From NCBI RefSeq assembly GCF_018389385.1, contig NZ_CP062698.1, positions 1,739,501 to 1,803,500 of the forward strand: 64,000 nt of DNA. Direction: 5' to 3'. The position numbers and the translations under genes are program-made. The stretch is from Anthocerotibacter panamensis C109. GTDB lineage: Bacteria; Cyanobacteriota; Cyanobacteriia; Gloeobacterales; Anthocerotibacteraceae. How positions within the stretch are numbered: position 1 is the first letter of the stretch; the number at the start of each line of letters is the position of its first letter. The notes beneath the pieces are model-generated. The model did no database searches. It had not been told where the DNA came from and saw nothing but the letters and a program-made list of their open reading frames with translations. Of the stretch, positions 8,161 to 17,745 are shown piece by piece.

Positions 8161-8652
8161 TTGGTAAGAGCAACAACAGGCAACCCCTTGAAGAATCAAG
8201 CGCTGTGGGTCGGGGCCATTCTGGTCTTGGCCCTTGACCGGGCCACGAAATACTGGGTGATGCAAACCCTCCCGCAAGGGGCTACCGTCCCCCTCTGGCC
8301 TGGGGTCTTTCACTTGACCCATGTGACCAATACCGGAGCAGCCTTCAGCTTGCTAGCCGGAACAGGGAGTACCCTTTTATCCTGGGTGTCGGTGGTGGTC
8401 AGCTTGGGCATCCTTGGCTACGGATGGTTAGGCCCTGTCCTGCCTGCTTGGGAGCGTTGGGGCTATGGGCTGATCTTGGGCGGGGCGATGGGCAATGGCC
8501 TGGACCGGGTCCTGCGCGGGGAGGTCATCGACTTTCTGGACTTGCGCTTGATTCAGTTCCCTATCTTTAATGGGGCGGATATTGCTATCAACCTAGGCGT
8601 CGCCTGTCTGTTGTGGGCCAACCTGCGCGCACGTCAGTCCTCCCAAGCTTAG
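8161..8652 (+). CDS. lspA: Lipoprotein signal peptidase (signal peptidase II)
   Basis: Inner-membrane aspartyl protease that cleaves prolipoprotein leaders ahead of the lipidated cysteine. Length 163 residues with four hydrophobic segments. Conserved motifs seen are NTGAAFS, GNGLDRVLRGEVIDFLDL (first catalytic Asp) and FNGADIAIN (second catalytic Asp; the more common form is FNxADxAI). The called start is a TTG; no better ATG lies nearby in frame. The stop codon overlaps the stop of the convergent phosphatase-like gene (8649-8652). At least one likely substrate in this window is the lipoprotein at 1658. Confidence 0.94.
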   Translation: MVRATTGNPLKNQALWVGAILVLALDRATKYWVMQTLPQGATVPLWPGVFHLTHVTNTGAAFSLLAGTGSTLLSWVSVVVSLGILGYGWLGPVLPAWERWGYGLILGGAMGNGLDRVLRGEVIDFLDLRLIQFPIFNGADIAINLGVACLLWANLRARQSSQA

Positions 8653-9356
8653 AGTATCCCCCAGTAGCGCAGACCCTCCAGGACCCCCTGGGCATAGGGA
8701 GCCTGGGCATAGTAGATACCCGCTCCGTTGCGGTGCTCTGCAGCCGGAGTCTCAGGGACAAATACACTCTTGATCGCCAACTGCGTGAAGTGGTCGTCGG
8801 TGACCACCCCGCCACAGGCAATGGTTTTTGCTTCGTCTACGTTCAAGTAGGCACGCAGATAATCGATCAGTTCGGCGCTATTGGTGGGCAGGATGTCCAG
8901 AAACCCGCTTTTGTAGATGAGGTGGGCGTTGATCTGCTCCACCGCCTCGTGGAGTTGGGGAAGGATTTCTTTGGCCCGCTCCTGAGCTAGGTAATAGCTG
9001 CACTTAAAAGGAGATTGGTACTGGGGGGGCTGTTCCTCCAGATAAAAACGGTGGGCAATTGCCTCCACCCGCTCGCGCTTCCAATCACTGTTGAGCAAGT
9101 TCATCCACGCCACCATCGGGACATATTTCTCCCCATCGCGACGATACAGGCTCGTTCCGCTATCACAGGCCAAATAATCCGCCGGGAGGAGTGCGACCTG
9201 TTGCTTTAGGGCGAGGACCGAGGCGAGGGAGCGGCCTGTCAAATAAGCGAGAATTATGTTAGACCGTTGTTTAATGAATTCTTCATTGGCTTGAGCCAAG
9301 GCACGGTCATCTCCCAGCAGGGCTCCATCTAATCCACATACAACCAGCCAGTTCAT
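8649..9356 (-). CDS. Sucrose-phosphatase-like HAD protein with degenerate active site
   Basis: Resembles cyanobacterial sucrose-6-phosphate phosphatase over its length (about 235 residues): the N-terminal strand plus motif I region, TGRS (residues 40-43 from the chosen start), the cap region, and a final segment ending GVLEGLRYWGIL. Catalytic motifs are damaged. Motif I, normally DxD[G/N]T, reads GLDGA, so the nucleophilic Asp is Gly (residue 8). Motif IV, normally GDSGND, reads GGVVTDD. I infer a non-catalytic, perhaps regulatory, homologue. The frame opens at 9389, but the ATG at 9356 follows AAGGA at suitable spacing and begins the conserved MNWLVV strand. Convergent with lspA, with overlapping stops. 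Confidence 0.75.
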   Translation of the reverse strand: MNWLVVCGLDGALLGDDRALAQANEEFIKQRSNIILAYLTGRSLASVLALKQQVALLPADYLACDSGTSLYRRDGEKYVPMVAWMNLLNSDWKRERVEAIAHRFYLEEQPPQYQSPFKCSYYLAQERAKEILPQLHEAVEQINAHLIYKSGFLDILPTNSAELIDYLRAYLNVDEAKTIACGGVVTDDHFTQLAIKSVFVPETPAAEHRNGAGIYYAQAPYAQGVLEGLRYWGIL

Positions 9357-9520
9357 CTCCATTCCTTGTTTGTTGAAGTTACTGCTCAACCTCCACTTAT
9401 CGTAATAGGGGGATCGTTTCCAGCCCCCCCCGCGCTTAAAATCAATACAAATCTTTACAACTTCTCAGAAATGAGTATGCAGCCACCCAGCGCAAGCAAG
9501 GCCAGGGAAAAAGAAACCCG

Positions 9521-9886
9521 TCAATCGGTTTCGACCAGGACCGTTACAGCGGCGGTGGCAATCAGCATCTCGTCGTTGCGGTCCTGGAGCGCAGGGATAG
9601 CTCGACCTTGGACCACCATTCCTCCAGACTCAACCGTCAGGCTTTTGCGACCAAAAGGTAGGACCGCAAGGACTTCTTCGGCGCGGACCTGTTCGGGATA
9701 GGGGACCGCCACTTGCACCTCCACAATCATCTGGTCGGGATCGCTTAGTCCGGCTACTTCCCAGACTCCGAGGAGGGCATTGTGGGCGATGGCGTTGCGC
9801 ACAGCGCGGGCGCAGGCTACAGTCGGTTCCTGCCCATGCTGGTCAATGCCCATCCCCATCTCGATAATCAAACGCTGTCGTGCCAT
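9521..9886 (-). CDS. Lin0512 family protein
   Basis: A 121-residue protein with the hallmark N-terminus RLIIEMGMGIDQHGQEPTVACARAVR, followed by alternating strands and helices. I recognise it as the Lin0512/YNR034W-A family of small conserved proteins, whose biochemical role is unknown. No signal peptide or membrane segment. It is a single gene, with 130 bp of apparently empty sequence on the 3' side and about 170 bp upstream before the divergent rbgA. Confidence 0.82.
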   Translation of the reverse strand: MARQRLIIEMGMGIDQHGQEPTVACARAVRNAIAHNALLGVWEVAGLSDPDQMIVEVQVAVPYPEQVRAEEVLAVLPFGRKSLTVESGGMVVQGRAIPALQDRNDEMLIATAAVTVLVETD

Positions 9887-10061
9887 AACCTGCTCCCGAG
9901 CTTTAAGATTTGCGTGACCCTGCTCATCCTGAAAGGGTGCACAGGAAAACGTAGGTTCCCTTGAGATCCTGCGCCATCATCGCGCCCTTTAGCAACCCCA
10001 GCGGTGGGCAGTGCTGCCCATGTCAACTTAAAATAGAAAGATTGCCTCCGAGCACGAATCC

Positions 10062-10901
10062 ATGACCACCCCGATCCAGTGGTTTCCGGGCCACATTGCC
10101 CGCGCCCGTCGTCAGCTTCAGGAGCAACTGAAGCTGGTGGATCTGGTCTTTAATGTCCTGGATGCCCGCATCCCCCAAAGTTCCCAACACCCCGACTTCG
10201 CCCAACTCATTGGCGAACGAGAGCGCATCCTCGTGCTCAATCGCGCCGATCTCGTGCCGGTGCGAGCACTCAAGGCATGGGAAGCTGCGCTTCTGCACCA
10301 GTACCCAGCAGTCGTGACCACCAACGCCCAGAGTGGAGCGGGGATCCGCGAATTGCTCAAGGCCAGCCAATCCGCCTACCAGCGCGTCAATGAGCGCCGC
10401 CGCAGGCGAGGGATGCTACCAAGGGCGGTCCGAACGGCGGTGATTGGCTTTCCGAACGTGGGCAAGTCAGCTTTGATCAATCGCTTGGTCGGGAAACGGG
10501 CGGTGCGTAGCGCAGCACAGCCGGGGGTGACCCGCCAACTGCAATGGGTGCGTATCGCTGAAGAAATCGAACTGCTCGACAGCCCCGGTATTCTCCCCAT
10601 CAAGTTCGCGGACCAGGAGGCGGCTATCAAGCTTGCTATCTGTGACGACATCGGCTCCTTAGGCTACAACATCGAGCAGGTCGCCGCCCGCGCTTTTGAC
10701 CTGCTCCTGCCCTTGATTCCCGAACGTCTGGAAGAGCGCTATCACTTCGACCCCACTCCCTTCACCGGAGAGGGTTGGCTCGCTCATCAGGCCCAGCACC
10801 GACACCATAGCCTCACCCAAAAAGCTGCGGAGCAACTGCTCCAGGATTTCCGCCGCGGACACCTCGGCCCGGTAGCCCTTGAAGCACCCGCCCCAACTTG
10901 A
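10062..10901 (+). CDS. rbgA: Ribosome biogenesis GTPase RbgA/YlqF
   Basis: A circularly permuted GTPase that assists late assembly of the 50S subunit. The N-terminal signature QWFPGHIARARR is typical of YlqF. The permuted order of G-motifs is visible: G4 NRAD (about residues 60-63) precedes G1 GFPNVGKS (about 129-136) and G3 DSPGI (about 175). The C-terminal helical segment follows. Length 279 matches the family. It starts at ATG; a TTAAAAT element about 30 bp upstream could be part of a -10 region. Confidence 0.94.
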   Translation: MTTPIQWFPGHIARARRQLQEQLKLVDLVFNVLDARIPQSSQHPDFAQLIGERERILVLNRADLVPVRALKAWEAALLHQYPAVVTTNAQSGAGIRELLKASQSAYQRVNERRRRRGMLPRAVRTAVIGFPNVGKSALINRLVGKRAVRSAAQPGVTRQLQWVRIAEEIELLDSPGILPIKFADQEAAIKLAICDDIGSLGYNIEQVAARAFDLLLPLIPERLEERYHFDPTPFTGEGWLAHQAQHRHHSLTQKAAEQLLQDFRRGHLGPVALEAPAPT

Positions 10902-10984
10902 ACGTTGCGCTAGTCTAGGGCTATATTTTGGATAAAGGCCCGCTATCAGGGAACGATAAATACTACGAACTCCCCTGAATCATC

Positions 10985-11971
10985 ATGCAAACCTCAACAT
11001 CCACACCTATCCCCCTTGGCCAGACTCCCCAGGAGTGCGCCATCGCGGCTCAGGGACTCGGGAAGCAGTACCGCACGGGATTTTGGCTCAATAAAGTCAT
11101 TCATTCGCTCAAAGGCTGTTCGCTGGAGGTCTACCGGGGAGAGACTTTTGGTCTACTTGGCCCCAACGGAGCCGGGAAGACGACGCTGCTCAAGGTGTTG
11201 CTGGGCATTGCCCAACCGACTACGGGTACTGCTACCTTACTCGGCCAACCCCTCGGCGACCGCTCCACCAAGGCCCGCATCGGTTATCTGCCTGAAAATC
11301 CTTATTTCTACGATTACCTGACCGGAGTCGAGGTCCTCGCCTTTACTGCCCAACTCTTTGGCCTCGACCGTACGGTGACCCGCAAGCGCATCCCTGAGTT
11401 ATTGGAGCGGGTGGGTCTCTCGCAGGCCGCAGGGGGTAAGCAGTTGCGCAAGTACTCCAAAGGTATGTTGCAGCGCATCGGCTTTGCACAGGCGCTCATC
11501 AATGACCCGGAACTGGTCTTTCTAGACGAACCGATGTCAGGTCTTGACCCCATGGGCCGCTATCAGATCCGCGAACTGATCCTCTCGCTCAAGCACCAGG
11601 GCAAAACTGTCTTTTTCAACAGCCATATCCTCTCCGACGTGGAGAGCATCTGTGACCGGGTCGGCATCCTTGCCCAAGGAGAGTTGATGGCGCTTGGGAG
11701 TCTGGACGAACTGCTCGGGACGAGTCAGACCTACCATGTCCACTTCCGCACCCCCGATCTCTTGCCGCTCAAGCCCTACTTGAGTCATGTGGAAGCTGTT
11801 GCCCCGACAGCAGCGCAACCGAGCTGGCAGGGCGTGCTCCAAGGGGATAGCAACGTCTTTGCCGCAGAACTGGTACGCATAGGAGGCGTGCTCCTAGAAC
11901 TGAAGCTGCAACGCCCGAGTCTGGAGCGCTTTTTTGTAGAGCGGGTGGGGAGTAAAGCAGTCTCGTCCTAG
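10985..11971 (+). CDS. ABC transporter ATP-binding protein (ABC-2 export type)
   Basis: A 328-residue ATPase of the CcmA/NodI-like export group. Walker A (GPNGAGKTT), an ABC signature variant (YSKGMLQRIGFAQAL) and Walker B (LVFLDEPMSGLDP) are intact. A C-terminal extension after about residue 235 (FRTPDLLPLKPYL onward) is typical of exporters of lipids, polysaccharides or drugs. No permease gene is adjacent on either side, so the partner must be encoded elsewhere. The substrate cannot be told. Confidence 0.88.
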   Translation: MQTSTSTPIPLGQTPQECAIAAQGLGKQYRTGFWLNKVIHSLKGCSLEVYRGETFGLLGPNGAGKTTLLKVLLGIAQPTTGTATLLGQPLGDRSTKARIGYLPENPYFYDYLTGVEVLAFTAQLFGLDRTVTRKRIPELLERVGLSQAAGGKQLRKYSKGMLQRIGFAQALINDPELVFLDEPMSGLDPMGRYQIRELILSLKHQGKTVFFNSHILSDVESICDRVGILAQGELMALGSLDELLGTSQTYHVHFRTPDLLPLKPYLSHVEAVAPTAAQPSWQGVLQGDSNVFAAELVRIGGVLLELKLQRPSLERFFVERVGSKAVSS

Positions 11972-12097
11972 GATCGGTTACTCGGGCTGTCCTCTAGAGC
12001 ATTTCTCTGGCAAAGAAGGATTCGCTGCTGGACTGCTGCTTGCGTTTCGCGCCGAGAGAATGGCACGATCCTGGAGTGGACTACGGGGATAGAGACG

Positions 12098-13600
12098 GTG
12101 AAAGTAATTACCCATCCCGCTGATCTGGGGGCCCTCCGGGATTCTCCGGGTCCAATTGGCTTGGTCCCGACTATGGGTGCCCTGCACCGTGGGCACTACA
12201 GTCTACTAGCTCGTGCCCGCCGCGAATGTGCCACTGTAGTGGCGAGTATCTATGTCAATCCGCTCCAATTTGGCCCGCAGGAGGACTTCAACCGCTACCC
12301 ACGAACCCTCAGCGAGGATGTGCAGCTATGCGAAGAGGCGGGTGTGGACTATGTCTTTGCTCCGCGCCAACTGACCGAACAGGGCTGTACTCTGGTGGTC
12401 CCGCCGCCCGCCTTGACCAATACCCTATGCGGACTCCATCGCCCCGGTCACTTCGTTGGGGTCGCCACGGTGGTCCTACAACTGCTCCATCTAGTCCAGC
12501 CACAGCGGACCTATTTGGGCGAAAAGGACGCGCAACAATTGGCAGTGATCCAAAAGCTGACCCGAGACCTCTACCTCCCGGTGGGTATCATCCCCTGTAG
12601 AACCATCCGGGAATTGGACGGATTGGCGCTCAGTTCGCGCAACCGCTATCTAAGTGCTGAGGAACGCCAGGAAGCACCCCGGATCTACAAGGCGCTCCTA
12701 GAAGCTCAAGCTGCTTTTCTGGCAGGACAGACAGACGCTCAAGCCCTCCAAGCGCTCATCACACAACAACTAGGGTCCCTGCTCACCCTGGACTACGTCG
12801 CGCTGGTCCACCCCCTCACCCTCCAGCCGGTGCATGCGGTCATAGACCCGACCCTCCTGGCTGTGGCGGTACGCCTGGGGAGCACGCGCCTCATCGACAA
12901 TATCCGGCTGACCCACCAAAAAGCACCCATCATCGCCATCGATGGTCCGGCGGGCTCAGGCAAGTCCACCGTAGCCGTACAGGTAGCCCGGAAGCTGGGT
13001 TTTGTGCACCTGGACACCGGGGCGATGTATCGCGCAGTGACCTGGGCTGCGCTCAGTCGTCGTATTGCCCTCACGCCCCTTGAACTGACCCGTCTTGCCC
13101 ACCAACTCGACCTGCGCCTCCAGACTGTGCCTGATGCGCTAGCTGGCCGCCCTGCCACCCGCATTTGGGTCGAGGACACCGAGGTGACGGATTTGATCCG
13201 CACGCCGCTAGTCAACGCTCAGGTCTCGACTGTGGCGGCGGTCGAAGGAGTTCGTCAGGTTCTGGTTCAAAAACAACAGATGCTCGGGCGCAAAGGTGGG
13301 GTGGTCATGGAGGGCCGGGATATCGGCACCCAGGTTTTCCCGCAGGCGGATCTGAAAATTTTCCTCACGGCGAGTCCCGAAGTGCGGGCGCAGCGCCGCC
13401 AAAAAGACCTTACCCGCCCCGGAACTCCGCCTCCTGCCTTGGCGAGCCTCACCCTCCAAATCCAACAGCGCGATCTGCAAGACTCTACCCGCAGCGCCAG
13501 TCCCCTCATCCAAGCTCCCGACGCCCTGCTGCTCAACACGGATGCGCTCAGTGTGGAGGAGGTGACGGAATGTATCTGTACCTGGGCGCGGTATCTCTAA
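12098..13600 (+). CDS. panC-cmk: Bifunctional pantoate-beta-alanine ligase / cytidylate kinase
   Basis: A 500-residue fusion typical of cyanobacteria. The N-terminal PanC half (about 1-260) joins pantoate and beta-alanine with ATP to make pantothenate for coenzyme A; seen are VPTMGALHRGH, YVNPLQFGPQEDF, YLGEKDAQQ and LSSRNRYLS. The C-terminal Cmk half (about 280-500) phosphorylates CMP/dCMP; seen are the P-loop IDGPAGSGKSTVA, DTGAMYRAVTW and GRDIGTQVFP. The stop overlaps the stop of the convergent histidine kinase by 2 bp. The upstream 126 bp hold no recognisable gene. Confidence 0.96.
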   Translation: MKVITHPADLGALRDSPGPIGLVPTMGALHRGHYSLLARARRECATVVASIYVNPLQFGPQEDFNRYPRTLSEDVQLCEEAGVDYVFAPRQLTEQGCTLVVPPPALTNTLCGLHRPGHFVGVATVVLQLLHLVQPQRTYLGEKDAQQLAVIQKLTRDLYLPVGIIPCRTIRELDGLALSSRNRYLSAEERQEAPRIYKALLEAQAAFLAGQTDAQALQALITQQLGSLLTLDYVALVHPLTLQPVHAVIDPTLLAVAVRLGSTRLIDNIRLTHQKAPIIAIDGPAGSGKSTVAVQVARKLGFVHLDTGAMYRAVTWAALSRRIALTPLELTRLAHQLDLRLQTVPDALAGRPATRIWVEDTEVTDLIRTPLVNAQVSTVAAVEGVRQVLVQKQQMLGRKGGVVMEGRDIGTQVFPQADLKIFLTASPEVRAQRRQKDLTRPGTPPPALASLTLQIQQRDLQDSTRSASPLIQAPDALLLNTDALSVEEVTECICTWARYL

Positions 13601-16362
13601 CTGGGTTGTAGGGGTAGCTGCACCGTGAAAGAGGAGCCCCGGCCCACAGTACTGGTCACAGAGAGGGTGCCACCCAATTTTTCGACCGTTTCGCGGGCAA
13701 TGGCGAGGCCAAGACCCGCACCGCCTTTGGAGTGGTTCATCACGTCCTCGACTCGGATAAAGGGCTGGAAAAGCGTGGGTAGCTTCTCGGCAGGGATACC
13801 CTGACCGTTGTCGCTGACCATAAACCAGATCTCCTGGTCCTGAATTCGCGCCTGGAGACCGACGTGGACCCCGGCTTGGGTGTGTTTACAGGCATTCTCC
13901 AAAAGGCTGTAGAGGACTGCTTCGAGCCGGGGTTCGTCCATGGTGATACTCGTCCCCCCGGTCTGGTCATCAAGCGTGATTTGGGCCTGATACTCCTGGG
14001 CTAGCGGTGCGATTCGGTGGTGTAAATGCTCCAGCAATTGGGCCGGGACCATGGTGCAGTAGTTGAAAGAAGTGGTGTTGGCCTCCAGATTGACCAGGGT
14101 GGTGAGGTTGTTGAGTAGGTCGGTCATGCGGGTGCACTCGGCCTGCATTTGCTCCAGGTCCTGGTCACTGACTAATTCCCGGTCCAGTTGGAGCGTCTCG
14201 ACAAACAGCGCTATTGAAGTGAGCGGGGTGCGCATCTCGTGGCTGGCAATGGAGACCATCGTATTGCGGTATTGGTTGAGTTCCTTGAGCTGCCGACTCA
14301 ACTGCTGGAGCTTGAGGAAAGCCGTAGTCTGGGCGTAGGTCAGGAGGGCTTCTTGGATCAGGCGCTGGAGCAGTTGTTTCTCGACATGGCGCCATTTGCG
14401 CTCAGCTCGGTCTAGGACGAGGACTACGCCTTGGAGTTGGGTGGTGCTGGGGCTGCTCATCCTCCCCCCCAAACTGCTGTAGGTGTGGGCTCCGATGCCT
14501 TCCAGGGGGCCGATCAGGGCTAGGGCTTCTTCAGTTTTGAGCAGGTGTTCTAGAAGCGGCGTGTGGGGGGCCAAATCAATACAGTTGTACAGGGCTGTCG
14601 TTCCGTGGGTCTGGTGGTGGTCCAGGACCTCCCATCGCTCGCCTCCAAACTGGGCCAACAGGACCTGGGGAGCCTCCAACATCTGGGCCAACTCCTGCAA
14701 CAAAAGCTGGAGGACTTGCTCGCCAGACCCGGCAGAACGGATACGTCGGGCGCTCAGATTGAGTTTGGTCTCCAGCTCTACCTGCTCGCGGGCCTGCTGA
14801 AAGAGCGTGGCCTGCCCGAGGGCGATGCCTACTTGGTCAGCCACCGCTTGGAAGATCTCCCGCTCTTCGTAGGTCCAGGGTTGGGGTACAAAGCAGCGAT
14901 GCAGACAGAGGATTCCATTGGGCTGTCCCTGGTGCGCGAGGCCACAGATCATCAAGGAGCGGGTGGAGCCCTGCCGCAGGGCTTCGCGCCAGACAAGGAA
15001 GCGAAAGTCTTTGTCCGTATCCTCAATGGGGACAGGGGTGGGGGCTGTGAGCATACTCATGTCCGCCTTCCCTTGCGGCCAAGGCAAAAGATCGGCAATG
15101 GCTGGGATGCCCGGTTTGCAGAACTGGTGCAGGACTTTGAGCCCAGGACCGTGGGGATCGTAGTTGAGCAGGACACAGCGGTCCACATTGAGTCCTTGAC
15201 CCAAGCGGTCCACCGCCGAGCCCATCACCTCATTGGGGTCCAAGGAGTTGCGGATGTCCTGGATGATGCGGTTGATGAGCATCTGCTCCAAGAAGCGGCG
15301 GCGCTCCATCTCATAGAGCTTGGCCTGGGTCGCTGTGACCCCGACCAGATTCGCCATGCCCTGGATCAGCCGCTGTTCCTGGTCCGTCCAAATGCGGGGG
15401 CCATCGCACTGTTCGAGGGCGAGGTAGCCCAAGAGTTTGTTTTGGAAAATGATTGGGTGGGCCAGCAGCGCCTGTAGGTGCAGTCGCTGGACCAAGGCTT
15501 TACTGAGGTAGCCACGCTGGTCGTGGGCGGTGTCGGCAATCGAGACAAGCCGGTCCTGGCACAGTTGTTGATAGAGTCCGTGGAGGTCGCGGACAGCCAC
15601 CCGCATCCCCAAGGGCAGCACGTAGTAGATCGAGGATTCCTGGGTAAAAGCACGGACTTCAAATTCTCGGGAGTTGGTCAGCCAGTAGATGACGGTGCGC
15701 GTCGGCTTCAGGCGTTCGTGCAGTTCGTCCACCACAGTCTGGAGGATGGTCTCAGTGTCGCTAGCTTGCCGTAGGCGGGCAGCCAAGGTCAACAGGGGTG
15801 AGGTCAATTCCTCCTGACGACGAGCCAGCCCCTCGTCTCCAGCAATGGCCCCGCCCAACAGGCCCCCCACCAGATACAGTCCTTCTTCCTCTTCGGCGCT
15901 GACCATCAGGCCCCAGCGGCATTGACCGAGGACCCCTAACCCGAGGACTTCCCCCCGGTGGACGATGGGGAAGGCCACGGTCCCACAGATGCCCCATTCC
16001 TGAGCGGCTTTCCACCAAGCGCGGCAGCGGATATCGCGCTGAATATCCGGGATCTGGAGTAATTTTTGATGGCCGGTCACCACATCCTCTAGGTCTCCCG
16101 GCTGTAGGAGGCGGTGGGTCAGCAGGAGGGGGTTATGGGACGGGAAGAGACCGCTCTGACAGACTACTGCCCGCCCCTTGTCTTCAAGGAGTCCCAGCCA
16201 GACTAATTCACACCCTAGCGCCTCTTGAAGCGCGACGCTGGTCTCTTTGAGCTTGACTTCCAGGAGCCCTGGGGTTTGTAGAAGCCCACCAATGCGGGTG
16301 ACCGCAGCCATAAAGTTGCGCGGACCGGTAGCGGGTGGGAATGAAGCGGGGGATTGGGACAT
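13597..16362 (-). CDS. Sensor histidine kinase with about four GAF domains
   Basis: A 921-residue soluble-looking kinase with no obvious membrane segment. GAF-like regions lie near residues 25-170, 205-345, 375-520 and 545-680. A dimerisation/phosphoacceptor domain follows with SHEMRTPL (His708), then a HATPase domain with N-box LLENACKH, G1 box SDNGQGIP (Asp about 851) and GGAGLGLAIA. GAF domains bind small ligands, haem or bilins. I did not find a clear Cys for covalent bilin attachment in a phytochrome-like context, so the signal is unknown. No response regulator gene is adjacent. Confidence 0.9.
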   Translation of the reverse strand: MSQSPASFPPATGPRNFMAAVTRIGGLLQTPGLLEVKLKETSVALQEALGCELVWLGLLEDKGRAVVCQSGLFPSHNPLLLTHRLLQPGDLEDVVTGHQKLLQIPDIQRDIRCRAWWKAAQEWGICGTVAFPIVHRGEVLGLGVLGQCRWGLMVSAEEEEGLYLVGGLLGGAIAGDEGLARRQEELTSPLLTLAARLRQASDTETILQTVVDELHERLKPTRTVIYWLTNSREFEVRAFTQESSIYYVLPLGMRVAVRDLHGLYQQLCQDRLVSIADTAHDQRGYLSKALVQRLHLQALLAHPIIFQNKLLGYLALEQCDGPRIWTDQEQRLIQGMANLVGVTATQAKLYEMERRRFLEQMLINRIIQDIRNSLDPNEVMGSAVDRLGQGLNVDRCVLLNYDPHGPGLKVLHQFCKPGIPAIADLLPWPQGKADMSMLTAPTPVPIEDTDKDFRFLVWREALRQGSTRSLMICGLAHQGQPNGILCLHRCFVPQPWTYEEREIFQAVADQVGIALGQATLFQQAREQVELETKLNLSARRIRSAGSGEQVLQLLLQELAQMLEAPQVLLAQFGGERWEVLDHHQTHGTTALYNCIDLAPHTPLLEHLLKTEEALALIGPLEGIGAHTYSSLGGRMSSPSTTQLQGVVLVLDRAERKWRHVEKQLLQRLIQEALLTYAQTTAFLKLQQLSRQLKELNQYRNTMVSIASHEMRTPLTSIALFVETLQLDRELVSDQDLEQMQAECTRMTDLLNNLTTLVNLEANTTSFNYCTMVPAQLLEHLHHRIAPLAQEYQAQITLDDQTGGTSITMDEPRLEAVLYSLLENACKHTQAGVHVGLQARIQDQEIWFMVSDNGQGIPAEKLPTLFQPFIRVEDVMNHSKGGAGLGLAIARETVEKLGGTLSVTSTVGRGSSFTVQLPLQPS

Positions 16363-16439
16363 GGGGGCTACATTGGGTTCTGGAGCAAGCGCACTTGACC
16401 CATACTGTTCACCCTACCAAATCCTCCTAGCTGGAGTAT

Positions 16440-17696
16440 TTAGCTCCTGTGAAGATTCGATGTCTGACGCTTCCAAGGCGCAAACAGCGGCAGCAGCAGT
16501 AAACCAGGTAGCGCTGCTCCCAACGTGATGAGAAAGAACATCGGCCAGCCGGTCAGCTCCGCCAACTTCCCGGACGGAGAGGCGATAATATCACGGCTCA
16601 CCGCCATCAGACTCGACAACAGGGCGTACTGCGTAGCCGAAAAGCGAGGGTTGCACAGACTCATCAAAAAAGCCACAAAAGCGGCTGTCCCCAACCCCGC
16701 CGAGAAATTCTCGATCCCAATTGTCCCGACCATCAAAGCGTAATTTTTGCCCGTCAGGGCCAGCGCGACGTAGGCCAAATTGCTCACCGCCTGGAGCCCG
16801 CCAAACACCCACAGGGAGCGGTTCACCCCAATCCGGCTGAGGATGGCTCCCCCGGTCAAGGTTCCCAGGATCGTAACCACCAGACCGAACCCGCCTTTGA
16901 GCGTGCCGATGTCGGTTTGACTAAACCCCGTCTGCAACAAAAAAGATGTGGCAACCGCCGCAGCCAGGGAATCCCCCAGCTTATAGAGCAGAATAAAAAC
17001 CAGGACAAACCCAGCCTTCTGTGCACCCAAGCGCTGCCAGAATTCCAGGAAGGGCAGACGCACAGCATCGGCGAGTCGGGCAGGGGGTGCAGCAGGGCGC
17101 GCTGGCTCAACAGCCCAGGCAGTGGCAAACAGACTCAGCCCCATCACCGCCGCCATCAGCAGGTAGACCGCAGGCCAAGGAATGTGGTCGGCTAGGACCA
17201 GCGCCAACGAGCCCGCCACCAACAGGGCGATACGATAGCCCAAAACCCCAACCGCCGCTCCCGCCCCCAATTCCCGCTCGGTCAGGACATCGGTGCGGTA
17301 GGCATCAAAAGCAATGTCTTGGCTCGCGCTCAAAAAGGCGATCCCCAAGGCGACTAAGACGACCCCTGACAGCGAGGTGCGGGGGTTTTGGAGGGCCATC
17401 AGACCTATGGCCCCAACCAAACCTATCTGGGTGACCACCAGCCAGCCGCGCCTGCGGCCCAACCAAGGCGGCACGAAGCGGTCTATCAAGGGCGACCACA
17501 AAAACTTCAAGGAGTAGGGCAGACTCACTAAAGTCGCAAAACCGATGGTCCCCAAGTCCACCTTCGAGACAGTGAGCCATGCCTGGAGTGCATCTCGGAC
17601 GAGCAGATAAGGCAGTCCCGAGGCGAAGCCCAGCAGCAGTAGGCTCGCCATGGTCCGGCTCCCGAAAACCCCCAGCCAGGATTGTGGTGCTTTCAC
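16440..17696 (-). CDS. ampG: AmpG-like MFS permease
   Basis: A 418-residue major facilitator with about 12 hydrophobic segments. The N-terminal pattern LLLGFASGLPYLLVRDALQAW, LVSLPYSLKFLWSPLIDRF and SASQDIAFDAYRTDVL are signatures of AmpG, which imports anhydro-muropeptides for cell-wall recycling. In cyanobacteria such proteins may have another role. It is transcribed in the same direction as the GAF histidine kinase, 77 bp upstream of it. No other wall-recycling gene is adjacent. Confidence 0.88.
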   Translation of the reverse strand: MKAPQSWLGVFGSRTMASLLLLGFASGLPYLLVRDALQAWLTVSKVDLGTIGFATLVSLPYSLKFLWSPLIDRFVPPWLGRRRGWLVVTQIGLVGAIGLMALQNPRTSLSGVVLVALGIAFLSASQDIAFDAYRTDVLTERELGAGAAVGVLGYRIALLVAGSLALVLADHIPWPAVYLLMAAVMGLSLFATAWAVEPARPAAPPARLADAVRLPFLEFWQRLGAQKAGFVLVFILLYKLGDSLAAAVATSFLLQTGFSQTDIGTLKGGFGLVVTILGTLTGGAILSRIGVNRSLWVFGGLQAVSNLAYVALALTGKNYALMVGTIGIENFSAGLGTAAFVAFLMSLCNPRFSATQYALLSSLMAVSRDIIASPSGKLAELTGWPMFFLITLGAALPGLLLLPLFAPWKRQTSNLHRS

Positions 17697-17745
17697 AGGG
17701 TCAGGTGTAGGTGTGCCCCATCATAGTACGAACGTCGAACGCGGA

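Noticed and set aside
10005-10020. GC palindrome GGGCAG-TG-CTGCCC upstream of rbgA
   Set aside because: A short hairpin without a T-run or known operator pattern; too weak to call a terminator or site.
13597-16362. Possible phytochrome-like bilin-binding GAF in the histidine kinase
   Set aside because: No convincing bilin-binding Cys-His context could be found in any of the GAF regions by eye.
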